A stretch of DNA of 64,000 nucleotides from Cyanobacteria bacterium SZAS LIN-3. Lineage in GTDB: Bacteria > Cyanobacteriota > Vampirovibrionia > Obscuribacterales > Obscuribacteraceae. Within the stretch, counting starts at the first letter, position 1. Every line of letters starts with the position of its first letter. This document shows positions 24,286 to 33,089 of the stretch, in pieces. The stretch lies in contig JAFEAV010000014.1 in the NCBI GenBank assembly GCA_018266215.1, positions 1-64,000 on the forward strand, read 5' to 3'. Under the pieces are notes generated by a model. The model did not search any database, was not told the DNA's origin, and saw nothing but the letters and a program-made list of their open reading frames with translations. The translations under genes and the position numbers were made by a program.

Positions 24286-25077
24286 TTGAGCGTTTTCAAT
24301 TCTGGTCGGCGGCGCTTTTCAATTTTTACTTTATCGCTTTTCTTTGCTGCGATGTGTCTTTGCGGTCGGTCTGCATTTGCTCAAGGTGCTCGTAAAGCCG
24401 GCCCTGCACCCTCGGCAATGGGTTGGAGGCTTTCGCAGGCGCAGCTCTTCAACGGCAATCAAAAGGTTTATGTATTTCCGACAAGGGTCAAACTTGAAAA
24501 TTCGGATCTGGGCTATACCTTGATCATGGACGAACCCTCCGGGGCCGTCGATATTTTCAATGACCGTAAAAAATTGCGGTGCCGGGTGCCTCTCAATAAA
24601 TTTCACAGCAGCGTGGCCAGTACGTTGTCCGTCGCCGGTGAATGTCCCGCCGGACTTCCCTGGGTCAAAACCAGCGCCCCGCAACCAAAAGACCTGGCGA
24701 ATGTGCCCGGCACATGGTACCTGGCCACTGAATCCAAAAATCTCTTTGCCGGTAGTAAGTACGGTGGCTATTTAGCCGGGGCAAAGCGGGTAGAACATAC
24801 ACGACACATGCTTTTTGTGAGCAGTGCTATTGAAGTGGCGCCGCCGCTCAATAAGATTTTTTGTGAATTACAGGGTGAGCCCAGATTGGGCGGTTTCCCT
24901 CTGCTGCAGTTTTCGCGAATTGCGGAAAACGGTCGCAGAACCTATTGGCTTCAGACTACTCGTGCCGATAAGGTTCGCTTCGATCAGGTCGACTGGAAAA
25001 TACCTGACTACAAAGAGGGCTCGCAATTGGACGTCCTCACGTCTAAAGAATCAAAGATACTTGAGGAGCTTTTCTAA
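24286..25077 (+). CDS. Secreted hypothetical protein, related to the one at 35292
   Basis: 263 aa from the TTG at 24286, chosen because GGAGGAG lies 8 bases upstream; a GTG at 24247 would put charged residues before the signal. Signal peptide FSIFTLSLFFAAMCLCGRSAFA. The mature protein has two halves of beta-rich sequence; the motif P-x-LGG-(F/I)-PL near the C-terminal third is shared with the protein at 35292-36086 (PRLGGFPLL vs PYLGGIPLR), as is a PW-K segment. Probably periplasmic, unknown function, in front of the Mg2+ ATPase gene by 33 bp. Confidence 0.65.
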   Translation: MSVFNSGRRRFSIFTLSLFFAAMCLCGRSAFAQGARKAGPAPSAMGWRLSQAQLFNGNQKVYVFPTRVKLENSDLGYTLIMDEPSGAVDIFNDRKKLRCRVPLNKFHSSVASTLSVAGECPAGLPWVKTSAPQPKDLANVPGTWYLATESKNLFAGSKYGGYLAGAKRVEHTRHMLFVSSAIEVAPPLNKIFCELQGEPRLGGFPLLQFSRIAENGRRTYWLQTTRADKVRFDQVDWKIPDYKEGSQLDVLTSKESKILEELF

Positions 25078-25110
25078 TGAATTTTCAACCTGCCCAAGAG
25101 ACTAGTTGAC

Positions 25111-27645
25111 GTGTCTGATCGGTTTTGGGCGCTGTCCGAAAGCGCTCTTTTTGAAACATACAAGTCCACGCCAAACGGCTTGACCGCAGAACAAGCGGCA
25201 ACTCTTCTGAAGAATCGCAGTGATGCAATCGTTTCTGCAAAGAATGAAGACTGGATGCTCCTACTTGGGCAATTCAAAAGCCCAATAGTTCTTTTGTTGC
25301 TTTTCGCCGCTACGCTCTCAGTTTTTCTGGGCGAACATCTCGATTCCGGCTTGATCTTCGCCATAGTCTTCATCAGCGGTGCTCTGAGTTTTTACCAGGA
25401 GCGTGGGGCTCGCAACGCAATCGCTTCCATGCTGAAGGTGATTGAGACCCATTGTCGCGTCGTTCGCGCCGGCAGTGAATGTGATATCCCGTCAAATAAT
25501 GTTGTGGCCGGCGATATTTTGCTCCTCAGCGCCGGAGCCACTATTCCCGCTGACTGTCGCATTCTTGAGAGTAAAGAGCTGTTTGTCGACGAGGCATCTT
25601 TGACCGGCGAGACTTTTCCGGTGGAAAAACATGCCGGTGTTATAGAAGACGATCAGATAAGCTCGCGCACTAACTGTGTTTTTTCCGGCACCCATGTGGT
25701 CAGCGGCACCGCTAAAGTCCTGGTTGTGAGCACCGGCAAAAACACCGAATTCGGCAAAGCCTCAGCTCGCATATCAAGCAAATCTCCGGAAACCGATTTT
25801 GAGCGCGGCATCCGGTTATTCGGATTCTTTCTCATGGAGATCACACTTCTTCTGGTGCTTGCTATCTTTGCCATCAATGTATTCATGCACCGACCTGTCT
25901 TGCAATCATTTACGTTTTCTCTGGCCCTGGCTGTTGGTTTGACCCCGCAACTACTGCCGGCAATCATCAGTATCAATCTGGCTATTGGTGCTAAGAAAAT
26001 GGCGCAGTCTAAGGTAATCGTCAAACGGCTTGCGGCCATCGAAAGTTTCGGCAGTATGAATGTTCTCTGCTCAGATAAGACCGGTACTTTGACCGAGGGT
26101 ACCGTTCTGCTGGAGGCAAGTCTCGATGTCGAGGGTCGGGACAGCGCTGATGTGAAATTGCTTTCCTATCTCAATGCTTCGCTGGAGACAGGTTTTGCCA
26201 ATCCAATCGATATGGCGATACGTCTGCAGAAAGATATTGATACCAGCGCCTATAAAAAGCTAGACGAAATCCCCTACGACTTCAATCGCAAGCGTTTGAC
26301 TGTTATGGTGCACAAAGACAGCGAAGACCACAATTTGATCGTCTCCAAGGGAGCCTTTAAAAACGTTCTTGATGTATGCAGCCAGGCTGAGGTAGCCGGC
26401 AAGGCCGTACCCATCGCCGACGTCAAAGCTGCGGTAGAGGAGAAAATTGCCGCCGTCAGTTTAGAAGGTAAGCGCGTTCTTGCTGTTGCCACCAGGAAGA
26501 TTGCAGAGAAGAATGTAAAGAGTGATTGTGAAAGAGATATGACTCTGGTGGGTTTCCTTGTTTTTAGTGATCCGCCCAAGAGCGACATAAATAAGACTAT
26601 CGCCGACTTGAACGCGCTTGGTGTGCGGCTGAAGGTTATAACCGGGGATAATCACCTGGTTGCTACCGCTCTGGCTAAGAAGATAGGCTTTCTCGATCCG
26701 GTTGTAGTAAGCGCTCAGGACTTCCGTGATATGAAGTCGGAAGCTCTGACGAAAATTGCCAATGAAGCGGACGTCTTTGCTGAGGTGGAGCCCAATCAAA
26801 AGGAACAGATAATCCTTGCTCTGCGCCGGTCCGGCAATGTTGTCGGTTACATCGGCGACGGTATTAATGATGCGCCTGCTCTGCACGCTGCCGATATCGG
26901 AATCTCAGTCAATAATGCTGTAGACGTTGCTAAGGAAGCTGCTCAGCTGGTTATGCTTGAGCATGATCTTAATGTGCTGGTCGCCGGTATACGCGAGGGC
27001 CGCAAGACTTTCGCCAATACTATCAAATACATTTTTATGGCTACCAGCGCCAATTTTGGCAATATGTTCAGCATGGCTGGCGCTTCTTTGTTTTTGCCCT
27101 TCCTGCCGCTTTTGCCGCATCAAATTTTGCTGACAAATCTTCTCACCGATGTGCCGGAGATGACTATCGCTACAGACTCGGTGGACGCCGAAGCCGTGGA
27201 TAGCCCGATGCACTGGAATGTGGGCATGATTCGCTCATTTATGCTGACTTTCGGTGGACTGAGTTCGGTCTTTGATTTCTCTACCTTCTATGTGCTCTAT
27301 GGGATTATGCATGCTTCGCCAGCCCAGTTTCGCAGCTGCTGGTTTATTGAGTCGGTTGTTTCGGCCGCTTTGATCGTTCTGGTCATTCGCACTCGACGAT
27401 CCGTTCACCAGAGTCGACCCAGTCCACCACTGGCCTGGGCTACCGGTCTGGTCGTTTTGACGGCGGCCGTCTTCCCTTTCACTGCCATTGCGGGCGATAT
27501 TGGGTTTGCTCCACCGCCTCCGGTGTTTCTTCTTTATATGGCGGGGATAGTGCTCGCCTACATCTTGTGTGCCGAGGCCTTAAAAGTTTGGTTTTATCGA
27601 AGGAAGCATGCCCCAATTGGCGTTTCAGGCGGTATTCATTGCTGA
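25111..27645 (+). CDS. mgtA: Mg2+-importing P-type ATPase (P3B, MgtA/MgtB type)
   Basis: 844 aa, the usual length for this group. ATP-driven Mg2+ uptake is expected. Motifs in order: an N-terminal P-ATPase region, the actuator SLTGETFPVEK, the phosphorylation site DKTGTLTEG, the hinge GDGINDAP, and about ten membrane helices, with the final half-dozen after GDGINDAP. The start is a GTG at 25111. No Mg2+ riboswitch is visible in the 33-bp gap before it; regulation may run through the upstream gene. Confidence 0.92.
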   Translation: MSDRFWALSESALFETYKSTPNGLTAEQAATLLKNRSDAIVSAKNEDWMLLLGQFKSPIVLLLLFAATLSVFLGEHLDSGLIFAIVFISGALSFYQERGARNAIASMLKVIETHCRVVRAGSECDIPSNNVVAGDILLLSAGATIPADCRILESKELFVDEASLTGETFPVEKHAGVIEDDQISSRTNCVFSGTHVVSGTAKVLVVSTGKNTEFGKASARISSKSPETDFERGIRLFGFFLMEITLLLVLAIFAINVFMHRPVLQSFTFSLALAVGLTPQLLPAIISINLAIGAKKMAQSKVIVKRLAAIESFGSMNVLCSDKTGTLTEGTVLLEASLDVEGRDSADVKLLSYLNASLETGFANPIDMAIRLQKDIDTSAYKKLDEIPYDFNRKRLTVMVHKDSEDHNLIVSKGAFKNVLDVCSQAEVAGKAVPIADVKAAVEEKIAAVSLEGKRVLAVATRKIAEKNVKSDCERDMTLVGFLVFSDPPKSDINKTIADLNALGVRLKVITGDNHLVATALAKKIGFLDPVVVSAQDFRDMKSEALTKIANEADVFAEVEPNQKEQIILALRRSGNVVGYIGDGINDAPALHAADIGISVNNAVDVAKEAAQLVMLEHDLNVLVAGIREGRKTFANTIKYIFMATSANFGNMFSMAGASLFLPFLPLLPHQILLTNLLTDVPEMTIATDSVDAEAVDSPMHWNVGMIRSFMLTFGGLSSVFDFSTFYVLYGIMHASPAQFRSCWFIESVVSAALIVLVIRTRRSVHQSRPSPPLAWATGLVVLTAAVFPFTAIAGDIGFAPPPPVFLLYMAGIVLAYILCAEALKVWFYRRKHAPIGVSGGIHC

Positions 27646-27811
27646 TTTCGGTAAACCCTTGCACCAGGCTGCATATGATTCTGCCTGTTGTCCGCCTTTG
27701 GGCAATAGGCCACAGGAGCTGCTAGGATAGAAGTATAGGAAACTATGTTCGTTAAGAGGTCGCCGCCGGGTGACGTCTTTTCGGGCACAATCATGTGCGC
27801 TAAGGTCTTTT

Positions 27812-28813
27812 ATGAAATCAAAAAGCAAATTATCTCCGGCTGTGAAAGAAGTGCCGTCTTTTGACTACGAATCAACTGATTTTGACGATCTTCTCAGTGT
27901 CGATCCTGTCCCTGAATTCATTGAAGAGGACGATCCTGTGACTGCTGAACTGGGACCAATTGACTCGGTCGCAGTCGATTCCGGAATGTCCGAAGATTCT
28001 TTGTCCAGTTTTCTCAAGGAAATCGGTCGGTACAAGCTGCTTTCTGCCACCGATGAAATTGAGTTGGCGCGAGCTGCTCAGAAAGGTGATTCGATCGCCA
28101 GGAAGCGTTTGATTCAGTGCAACTTGCGTCTGGTCGTCAGTATCGCTAAGAAGTTTAGAAATCGCGGTCTGCCGTTTCAGGATTTGATTCAGGAAGGCTC
28201 CCTGGGTTTGATACGTGCAGTTGAAAAATTTGATCCCGAGCGCGGTTTTAAGTTATCGACTTACGCGACCTGGTGGGTCCGTCAATCGATCATGCGAGCG
28301 CTGTCGGACAAATCTAGACCTATCCGCGTACCGGTGCACATAAATGAAGCCATGAGTCGGGTGCGAGCTGTTGTCCGTGGCTTGACCGAGGAAGATGGAC
28401 AGAAGCCGGATCTGGAGCGAATCGCAAAAGCGGCCGGTTTGACTACTGAAAAGCTAGAGCGCATTATGTCGGCTCAGAAAAACATGGTCTCACTCGATTC
28501 TTTTGTCAATGAAGCTGCAGATACTCGACTGTCAGATCTCATTTGCGACGAAGGTGCCGCAAAACCCGAGGAGGCCGCATCGCAATACCTGTTAATGCGC
28601 CACATGAAACGTACCCTCGATAAGTTGACCAGTAATGAACGGCATGTTGTGATGATGCGCTTTGGATTGGGTGATACCACTCCCCTGACTCTGGATCAGC
28701 TTGGCCAGCAGATGGGTGTCAGTCGTGAGCGGGTGCGTCAGATTGAAACCAAGGCCATTAAGAAGCTGCGCAACAGTGACGAATTTGTGGGATGGGGCGG
28801 CTATCTTGAGTGA
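27812..28813 (+). CDS. Group 2 RNA polymerase sigma factor (RpoD/SigA-like)
   Basis: 333 aa from the ATG at 27812, which has TAAGG 6 bases before; a GTG 42 bases upstream is the alternative. Regions in order: an acidic N-terminus, region 1.2 ([21 protein letters not shown]), region 2 ([26 protein letters not shown] to [12 protein letters not shown]), region 3, and region 4 ([27 protein letters not shown]). The short length without a long region 1.1 fits the non-essential group 2 factors known in cyanobacteria. Control targets are unknown. Confidence 0.92.
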   Translation: MKSKSKLSPAVKEVPSFDYESTDFDDLLSVDPVPEFIEEDDPVTAELGPIDSVAVDSGMSEDSLSSFLKEIGRYKLLSATDEIELARAAQKGDSIARKRLIQCNLRLVVSIAKKFRNRGLPFQDLIQEGSLGLIRAVEKFDPERGFKLSTYATWWVRQSIMRALSDKSRPIRVPVHINEAMSRVRAVVRGLTEEDGQKPDLERIAKAAGLTTEKLERIMSAQKNMVSLDSFVNEAADTRLSDLICDEGAAKPEEAASQYLLMRHMKRTLDKLTSNERHVVMMRFGLGDTTPLTLDQLGQQMGVSRERVRQIETKAIKKLRNSDEFVGWGGYLE

Positions 28814-28831
28814 TAGCTGAGCCCGTCAGTT

Positions 28832-29545
28832 CTACGCCCGGCGTACTACTGCGGCTAAAGCATCCTTCGACATCTGAGCAACGAACAGATAATCGCGTCC
28901 GCCCTGTGACCAGAGTGCAAACTGGCGCCGGGCGTGCGTGCCGAAGAAAACAGTCTTTTCGCCTATTTGTTCGGGGATTGCACCGTTTGCCTTGATCGTG
29001 CCCTGGAGAGCCTGATAGCAGACCAGGTTCTGTTTGCTTGTGGCAAATTTGCGTTCAAATTCGAATCGGGCAATTTGGCCGCTGCCTATTTTGCGATAAA
29101 CGCCGGAGTGAATCAACGTCCAATCGTTCAGATTTACGTGCTTAATTGGGAAGTCGACTTTTGTTGATATATTTCCCCTGTTTTCCAATTGCGAGTCTTC
29201 CACCAGAGCGTAGGCCGATTGTGAGTGGTTTTGACTCGTTAGCAGCAGGCCTATCAAAAGAAGCGTGGCTACAAAAGCCAGAGGCAGTGCTTTTATAATT
29301 GGCCTGGCGATGCTTCTGCGCTCTTCAGCTTTGATGTTGCGCGAAACTTTTTCCATCAAATCGTCGGGCATGATGTGCAGGTTTCTAAGTTCGATGAAGC
29401 GCACACGCAAATCTTCCAGTTGTCGCCATTCGCTCAAGCATTCGTCGCAGGTCTGCAAATGCGCCAGAACGATTGCCGAGTCCTTTGTTTCCAGAGCCTG
29501 GTCGCAGAGGAGGTTTAGTAGTGGTCTGGCATCAGCACATATCAT
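28832..29545 (-). CDS. Zinc-finger anti-sigma factor, second copy
   Basis: 237 aa with the HLQTCDEC zinc signature (HxxxCxxC) near 27-36, one membrane helix (about 88-108, PLAFVATLLLIGLLL), and an extracytoplasmic domain. It overlaps the end of the ECF sigma gene by 14 bp. Domain order and C-terminal pattern match the anti-sigma factor at 1077-1940, so the two pairs are paralogues, though this one has fewer extracytoplasmic cysteines. Confidence 0.85.
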   Translation of the reverse strand: MICADARPLLNLLCDQALETKDSAIVLAHLQTCDECLSEWRQLEDLRVRFIELRNLHIMPDDLMEKVSRNIKAEERRSIARPIIKALPLAFVATLLLIGLLLTSQNHSQSAYALVEDSQLENRGNISTKVDFPIKHVNLNDWTLIHSGVYRKIGSGQIARFEFERKFATSKQNLVCYQALQGTIKANGAIPEQIGEKTVFFGTHARRQFALWSQGGRDYLFVAQMSKDALAAVVRRA

Positions 29546-30113
29546 GAAGTACCTCCCCCGCTGTTTGATTGGCTGTCGTGATTCTATTGAGATTGTCTTT
29601 CAACACTTTTCTCGCTCTGAATAGTCTCGACATCACCGTACCTGCAGGGATATCGAGCACTGCGGCAATTTCCGAATAGCTCATGTCTTCGAGCTCGCGC
29701 AGGAGCAACGGATGCAGCAGGGCTGTCGGCAGCTGCTGCAGTGCCTGCCGCAGCTCCGGTTGTATTTCGCGCTCAATGAGCTGGGCCTGCGGATCCTGCG
29801 CCATCGCTGAAGGATCCGCCAGGGCCTCGATTTGATCATATTCATCGTCTATCGGTATCAGGTCGGGCAGCCGGATGCGTTTTTTCATTGTGTCGCTTAT
29901 GACGTTGAGTAAAATGCGCGTCATCCAGGCTTTGATATTGCTGCCGATTTGAAATGTGTGAAACGATCGAAATGCTCTTAGATAGGTCTCCTGCACTACA
30001 TCTTCAGCATCATCTTTGTTGGCCAGGCGCCAGTATGCAATCCTGAAAAGCTCGTGCCCGAGAGGGCTCGTTAGCTGTTCGAATTGTTTTCGGCGATTTT
30101 GCAAGAGTTTCAC
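29532..30113 (-). CDS. ECF-family sigma factor, second copy
   Basis: 193 aa from the GTG at 30113, which has GGAG 10 bases upstream; a TTG at 30155 is a weaker alternative. Region 2 (DAEDVVQETYLRAFR) and region 4 (SYSEIAAVLDIPAGTVMSRL) are clear. It diverges from the metallophosphoesterase gene (157 bp between starts), so the shared intergenic region may hold promoters it recognises. A paralogue of the factor at 1937-2551. Confidence 0.9.
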   Translation of the reverse strand: MKLLQNRRKQFEQLTSPLGHELFRIAYWRLANKDDAEDVVQETYLRAFRSFHTFQIGSNIKAWMTRILLNVISDTMKKRIRLPDLIPIDDEYDQIEALADPSAMAQDPQAQLIEREIQPELRQALQQLPTALLHPLLLRELEDMSYSEIAAVLDIPAGTVMSRLFRARKVLKDNLNRITTANQTAGEVLHDMC

Positions 30114-30270
30114 GGAGCATATACTCCCGGGTTCGGACGTATCTACATATATCAACTGATTTCACTCGGATTTTATTCTCGCCCGCCAGGGCCTGGTTTC
30201 GGGGGCTGGAATATTTTTTGCCGGGCGGCGGTTTCTCTTCTTGAAGGCGTCAAAATCAGGGAGACAATCT

Positions 30271-31179
30271 ATGACAACATCTGTGGACCGGCGAGATTTT
30301 TTAAAGCTATGCGGCATGGGCGGTGTAGTGTTTCTATCAGGTCTTGGAGGGCAATCTTCGATTGCGGCCGACGGCACGCCGGCGAAGGACTTTTTCTTTG
30401 TGCAACTCTCGGATACGCACTGGGGCTTCGAAGGAGACAAGATAAACCCGGACGCGAAAGGCACATTGATCAAAGCTGTGAAGGAAGTAAATAGCCTGAA
30501 GCAGAAGCCGGACTTTATCGTTTTTACCGGCGACCTGACGCAGACTACCGACGATAAAACTGTTCGACAGGCGCGCATGAAAGAGTTTAAGCAAATCGTG
30601 GCCGAGCTGGACACAAAGAAGGTGTTCTTCATGCCGGGCGAGCACGATGCTTCTCTCGATAATGGGGAAACTTACAAGGATTTCTTTGGCCGGACGCACT
30701 ATACCTTTGATCATAAGGGCGTGCATTTTATAACTATTGATAATGTCTCCGATCCCACAGGCAGCATCGGTGAGGCGCAGCTTCAGTGGCTCAAGGATGA
30801 TCTGTCCAAACAGTCCGCTGATGCCAATATTGTTGTCCTGACACATCGGCCTCTATTTGACCTTTATCCGCAGTGGGATTGGGCTACTCGAGATGGTGCC
30901 AGGGCTATCGATTTGCTTATGCCGTTTCAGAACGTCACCGTCTTTTATGGGCACATTCATCAGGAGCATCATCAAATGACCGGGCATATCGCGCATCATT
31001 CGGCCAGGTCATTGATGTTGCCCCTGCCTGCCCCCGGCTCTGTGCCGAAACGCCAGCCCATTCCCTGGTCGGACTCAGAGCCTTATAAAGGTTTAGGCTT
31101 CCGTAATGTGCTAAGTTTGTCGAAGAGCGATAAGTTTCAACTGAACGAATATCCGATCAATAAGGATGCAAGAATATGA
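30271..31179 (+). CDS. Tat-exported calcineurin-like metallophosphoesterase
   Basis: 302 aa from the ATG at 30271 with GGGAG 7 bases upstream. The N-terminus has a twin-arginine signal (DRRDFLKLCG) and hydrophobic core, so the folded metalloenzyme is exported. The five metallophosphoesterase motifs are present: D48xH50, GD88, GEH125D in place of GNH, LTHRP, and GHIH. Substrate unknown. Its stop overlaps the next gene as ATGA, so it is co-expressed with the CuA cupredoxin; the pair faces an ECF/anti-sigma unit. Confidence 0.9.
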   Translation: MTTSVDRRDFLKLCGMGGVVFLSGLGGQSSIAADGTPAKDFFFVQLSDTHWGFEGDKINPDAKGTLIKAVKEVNSLKQKPDFIVFTGDLTQTTDDKTVRQARMKEFKQIVAELDTKKVFFMPGEHDASLDNGETYKDFFGRTHYTFDHKGVHFITIDNVSDPTGSIGEAQLQWLKDDLSKQSADANIVVLTHRPLFDLYPQWDWATRDGARAIDLLMPFQNVTVFYGHIHQEHHQMTGHIAHHSARSLMLPLPAPGSVPKRQPIPWSDSEPYKGLGFRNVLSLSKSDKFQLNEYPINKDARI

Positions 31180-31544
31180 ATTTATCAAGACTGGCAATAG
31201 GTTTGGTTCTGGCTGCTGCTGCCGGGCAAGTGCTGCACACCGGCGCATGTGCGGTCGCTGCTGAGAAAGCCCAGGTAATCAAAGTTGTGGCCAAAAAATT
31301 TGAATTCAGTCCCAAGAAAATAACGCTCAAGCGCGGTCAGCCGGTGGTGATTCAGCTGACCAGCGAAGACCGGTTGCATGGCTTCAGTATCCCGTCCATG
31401 GATGTGCGGGCCGATGTTTCGCCGGGCAAGGTGGCGGAGGTTAAAGTCACGCCCCAGAAAACAGGGGAATACGAGTTTTACTGCGATGTCTTTTGTGGTT
31501 TTGGCCATGAGGATATGAGCGGCAAAATAGTCGTCACTGATTGA
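31176..31544 (+). CDS. Exported cupredoxin with a CuA-type site
   Basis: 122 aa: a signal peptide (1-29) and one cupredoxin domain. Ligands H68, C103, C107, H111 and M114 follow the C-x3-C-x3-H-x2-M spacing of the dinuclear CuA centre of cytochrome oxidase subunit II and nitrous oxide reductase. It lacks the membrane hairpin of subunit II and the catalytic domain of NosZ, so it is a stand-alone electron carrier or copper-binding protein. Coupled to the exported metallophosphoesterase by a 4-bp overlap. Confidence 0.85.
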   Translation: MNLSRLAIGLVLAAAAGQVLHTGACAVAAEKAQVIKVVAKKFEFSPKKITLKRGQPVVIQLTSEDRLHGFSIPSMDVRADVSPGKVAEVKVTPQKTGEYEFYCDVFCGFGHEDMSGKIVVTD

Positions 31545-31572
31545 CTAAATAGCTTCGATATTTCAGTAGCAA

Positions 31573-32772
31573 TCAGAGAGTGGCAAGCATGCTCTGCAGT
31601 CTTTGTTTGAAAAAGTCAGACAGAGCAACAACCGCACTGTCTTTTGATTCGAGGTATTGTTCGACAAACGATGATACGTCGATTGGCGCTCCAAGCTGTA
31701 CATGGCAGGATTGCCATCCCTTGGGTGTAATTCTGCCGAAGAGTTCGCTTTCTATAAAATCAAGAATTCTGCAGCACTGCACTTCTGAATTTGTGTGCTG
31801 CAGCATTCGCTGCATAATCAAAAGTCTCTCCACCCTTTCAAAGTCGCTTTGAATGGAAGGCTTGGCAATGCCGGCGCAGTGGAAGGCGTCAGGCTCCAGC
31901 GCGATTGAATCGCTCGGGGCACCGCCGGCGGTTTTATTGCGCAGGGTATAGAGCATCTCGGTGGGAGTCTGCGATCGGTCGATTTGCAGCTTCAGCGCAG
32001 AAGCCATTTTCGCCAGGATCTGCACCGCGCCATTTTCAGTTATGTTTTCCAGACTGTCCTGCGGCTTGGCAATCCCGTAGGCCTTGAAAACCCTGTCTAG
32101 ATAGGCGTCGACAATGGTCTTAATGTGTTCCAATATGTCGCCGTCTTCAAGGCCTCCAATAGCCAGCTTTTGCTCCAGTCGATTGAGCGCCGGTTTGACC
32201 GCTGAGGCGAGATCGCCAGCCAGCGAAAATTTACTGGCCGCCGGAATAATAACTACCTGATGCCGCTCTTTCGATTTTGCCAGGAAGAATTCCTTTTGAA
32301 CGTCCAGAAGAATATGAAAGATTGCTTTATGCAGGTCGTGCACGTGCTCTTCGTCGGCCGTTATTTCTGCTTCCGGAAAAACCACCAGTTTGCGCTTGCC
32401 CTCACGCAGAATTTTCTCCGTTGTGGCAATTGAATGAAAATCCGCCTTGCCCCGCGCTACTGAATAGCATCCTATACGCTGAAAAAGCCAGCCCCGCCAG
32501 CCATTGTCCCAGTCAAAACATTCGCGTGCGGCGATGCAGTAAAACTCCTCTTTCATTCGCCTGGCCAGCTCGACGATGACAAAAGGATCCTGGCGATCTG
32601 GATGATTTAAGAGTATGACTGCATGGCGGCTTCTGGAGAATGCTTCAATGTCTTGCTTTTCGCCCTGAACGACTATAGACAATTGTTCGCGCAGCTTCAG
32701 CCAGAGTGGCAAAATGACCTTACTGGCCGTGATCACTGCGGAGTTGGGCTTTGGTCCTCTGAAATCCTGCAT
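31573..32772 (-). CDS. PlsC-like acyltransferase
   Basis: 399 aa. The N-terminal half has the HxxxxD catalytic motif (NHPDRQD) and the later FPEAE motif of glycerol-3-phosphate/1-acyl-glycerol-phosphate acyltransferases. The C-terminal 200 residues are unassigned and helical. It lacks an obvious membrane helix. Membrane-lipid synthesis is likely, but the length (double a standard PlsC) and the extra domain leave the substrate open. Divergent from glgX with a 317-bp structured intergenic region. Confidence 0.75.
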   Translation of the reverse strand: MQDFRGPKPNSAVITASKVILPLWLKLREQLSIVVQGEKQDIEAFSRSRHAVILLNHPDRQDPFVIVELARRMKEEFYCIAARECFDWDNGWRGWLFQRIGCYSVARGKADFHSIATTEKILREGKRKLVVFPEAEITADEEHVHDLHKAIFHILLDVQKEFFLAKSKERHQVVIIPAASKFSLAGDLASAVKPALNRLEQKLAIGGLEDGDILEHIKTIVDAYLDRVFKAYGIAKPQDSLENITENGAVQILAKMASALKLQIDRSQTPTEMLYTLRNKTAGGAPSDSIALEPDAFHCAGIAKPSIQSDFERVERLLIMQRMLQHTNSEVQCCRILDFIESELFGRITPKGWQSCHVQLGAPIDVSSFVEQYLESKDSAVVALSDFFKQRLQSMLATL

Positions 32773-32970
32773 CTAGCAGCGGGTCCCTCGGGGGCGGTGG
32801 GCAAATGGCAACTGATTCGTTATTTTGCACCATTATAGAGGATGGTTCCCCGGAAATAGGGCGAATGACCGATGGTCAATCCTCTGGGCCGAAAGGCATG
32901 ATGGTGGAGAGGGGAACCGTACCCCGAAGTCCCCCACTTTGGTCCCCTCAACCTTTCCTTCGAAGACAAC

Positions 32971-32997
32971 GTTTACGCAAAAGTAAGCAAGTTTTTT
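32971..32997 (+). terminator. Weak terminator-like hairpin in the glgX leader
   Basis: GTTTAC-GCAAAA-GTAAGC (32971-32988, one G-U pair) is followed three bases later by six T (32992-32997). The stem is AT-rich, so termination would be partial. Confidence 0.4.
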
Positions 32998-33015
32998 CCG
33001 AGGCTACAGCGGATG

Positions 33016-33044
33016 CACCACTCGGGTCTGCCGGGTGGTGTTTT
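33016..33044 (+). terminator. Strong intrinsic terminator in the glgX leader
   Basis: CACCACTCGG-GTCTG-CCGGGTGGTG (33016-33040) pairs over 10 bp with one G-U, followed by TTTT (33041-33044). It is 46 bases before the glgX start and no + strand gene lies upstream within 1.2 kb, so it is either an attenuator for glgX or the end of a small RNA. Confidence 0.65.
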
Positions 33045-33089
33045 CGTGATATTGTGTGTGCTGTCGCCGTAAATGGCTAGAGGATGTTG

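Larger units (their letters stand above)
32844..33044 (+). ncRNA. Candidate structured leader RNA (riboswitch- or attenuator-like) upstream of glgX
   Basis: No gene is upstream on this strand, yet the region folds strongly and ends in terminators. An outer stem pairs GGTTCCCC (32844-32851) with GGGGAACC (32911-32918). It encloses a perfect hairpin TGACC-GAT-GGTCA (32866-32878) and an arm CCTCT (32881-32885) with AGAGG (32908-32912) capped by GCC-GAAA-GGC (32888-32897), a three-way-junction layout. CCCC at 32922-32925 could pair alternatively with GGGG 32911-32914. I do not recognise a known riboswitch class; it could also be a free small RNA. Confidence 0.5.

Noticed and set aside
32805..33080. 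91-codon plus-strand frame directly upstream of glgX
   Set aside because: It has low-complexity Pro/Ser/Arg content and no domain, and it covers the structured RNA and both terminators, so transcription would end inside it.
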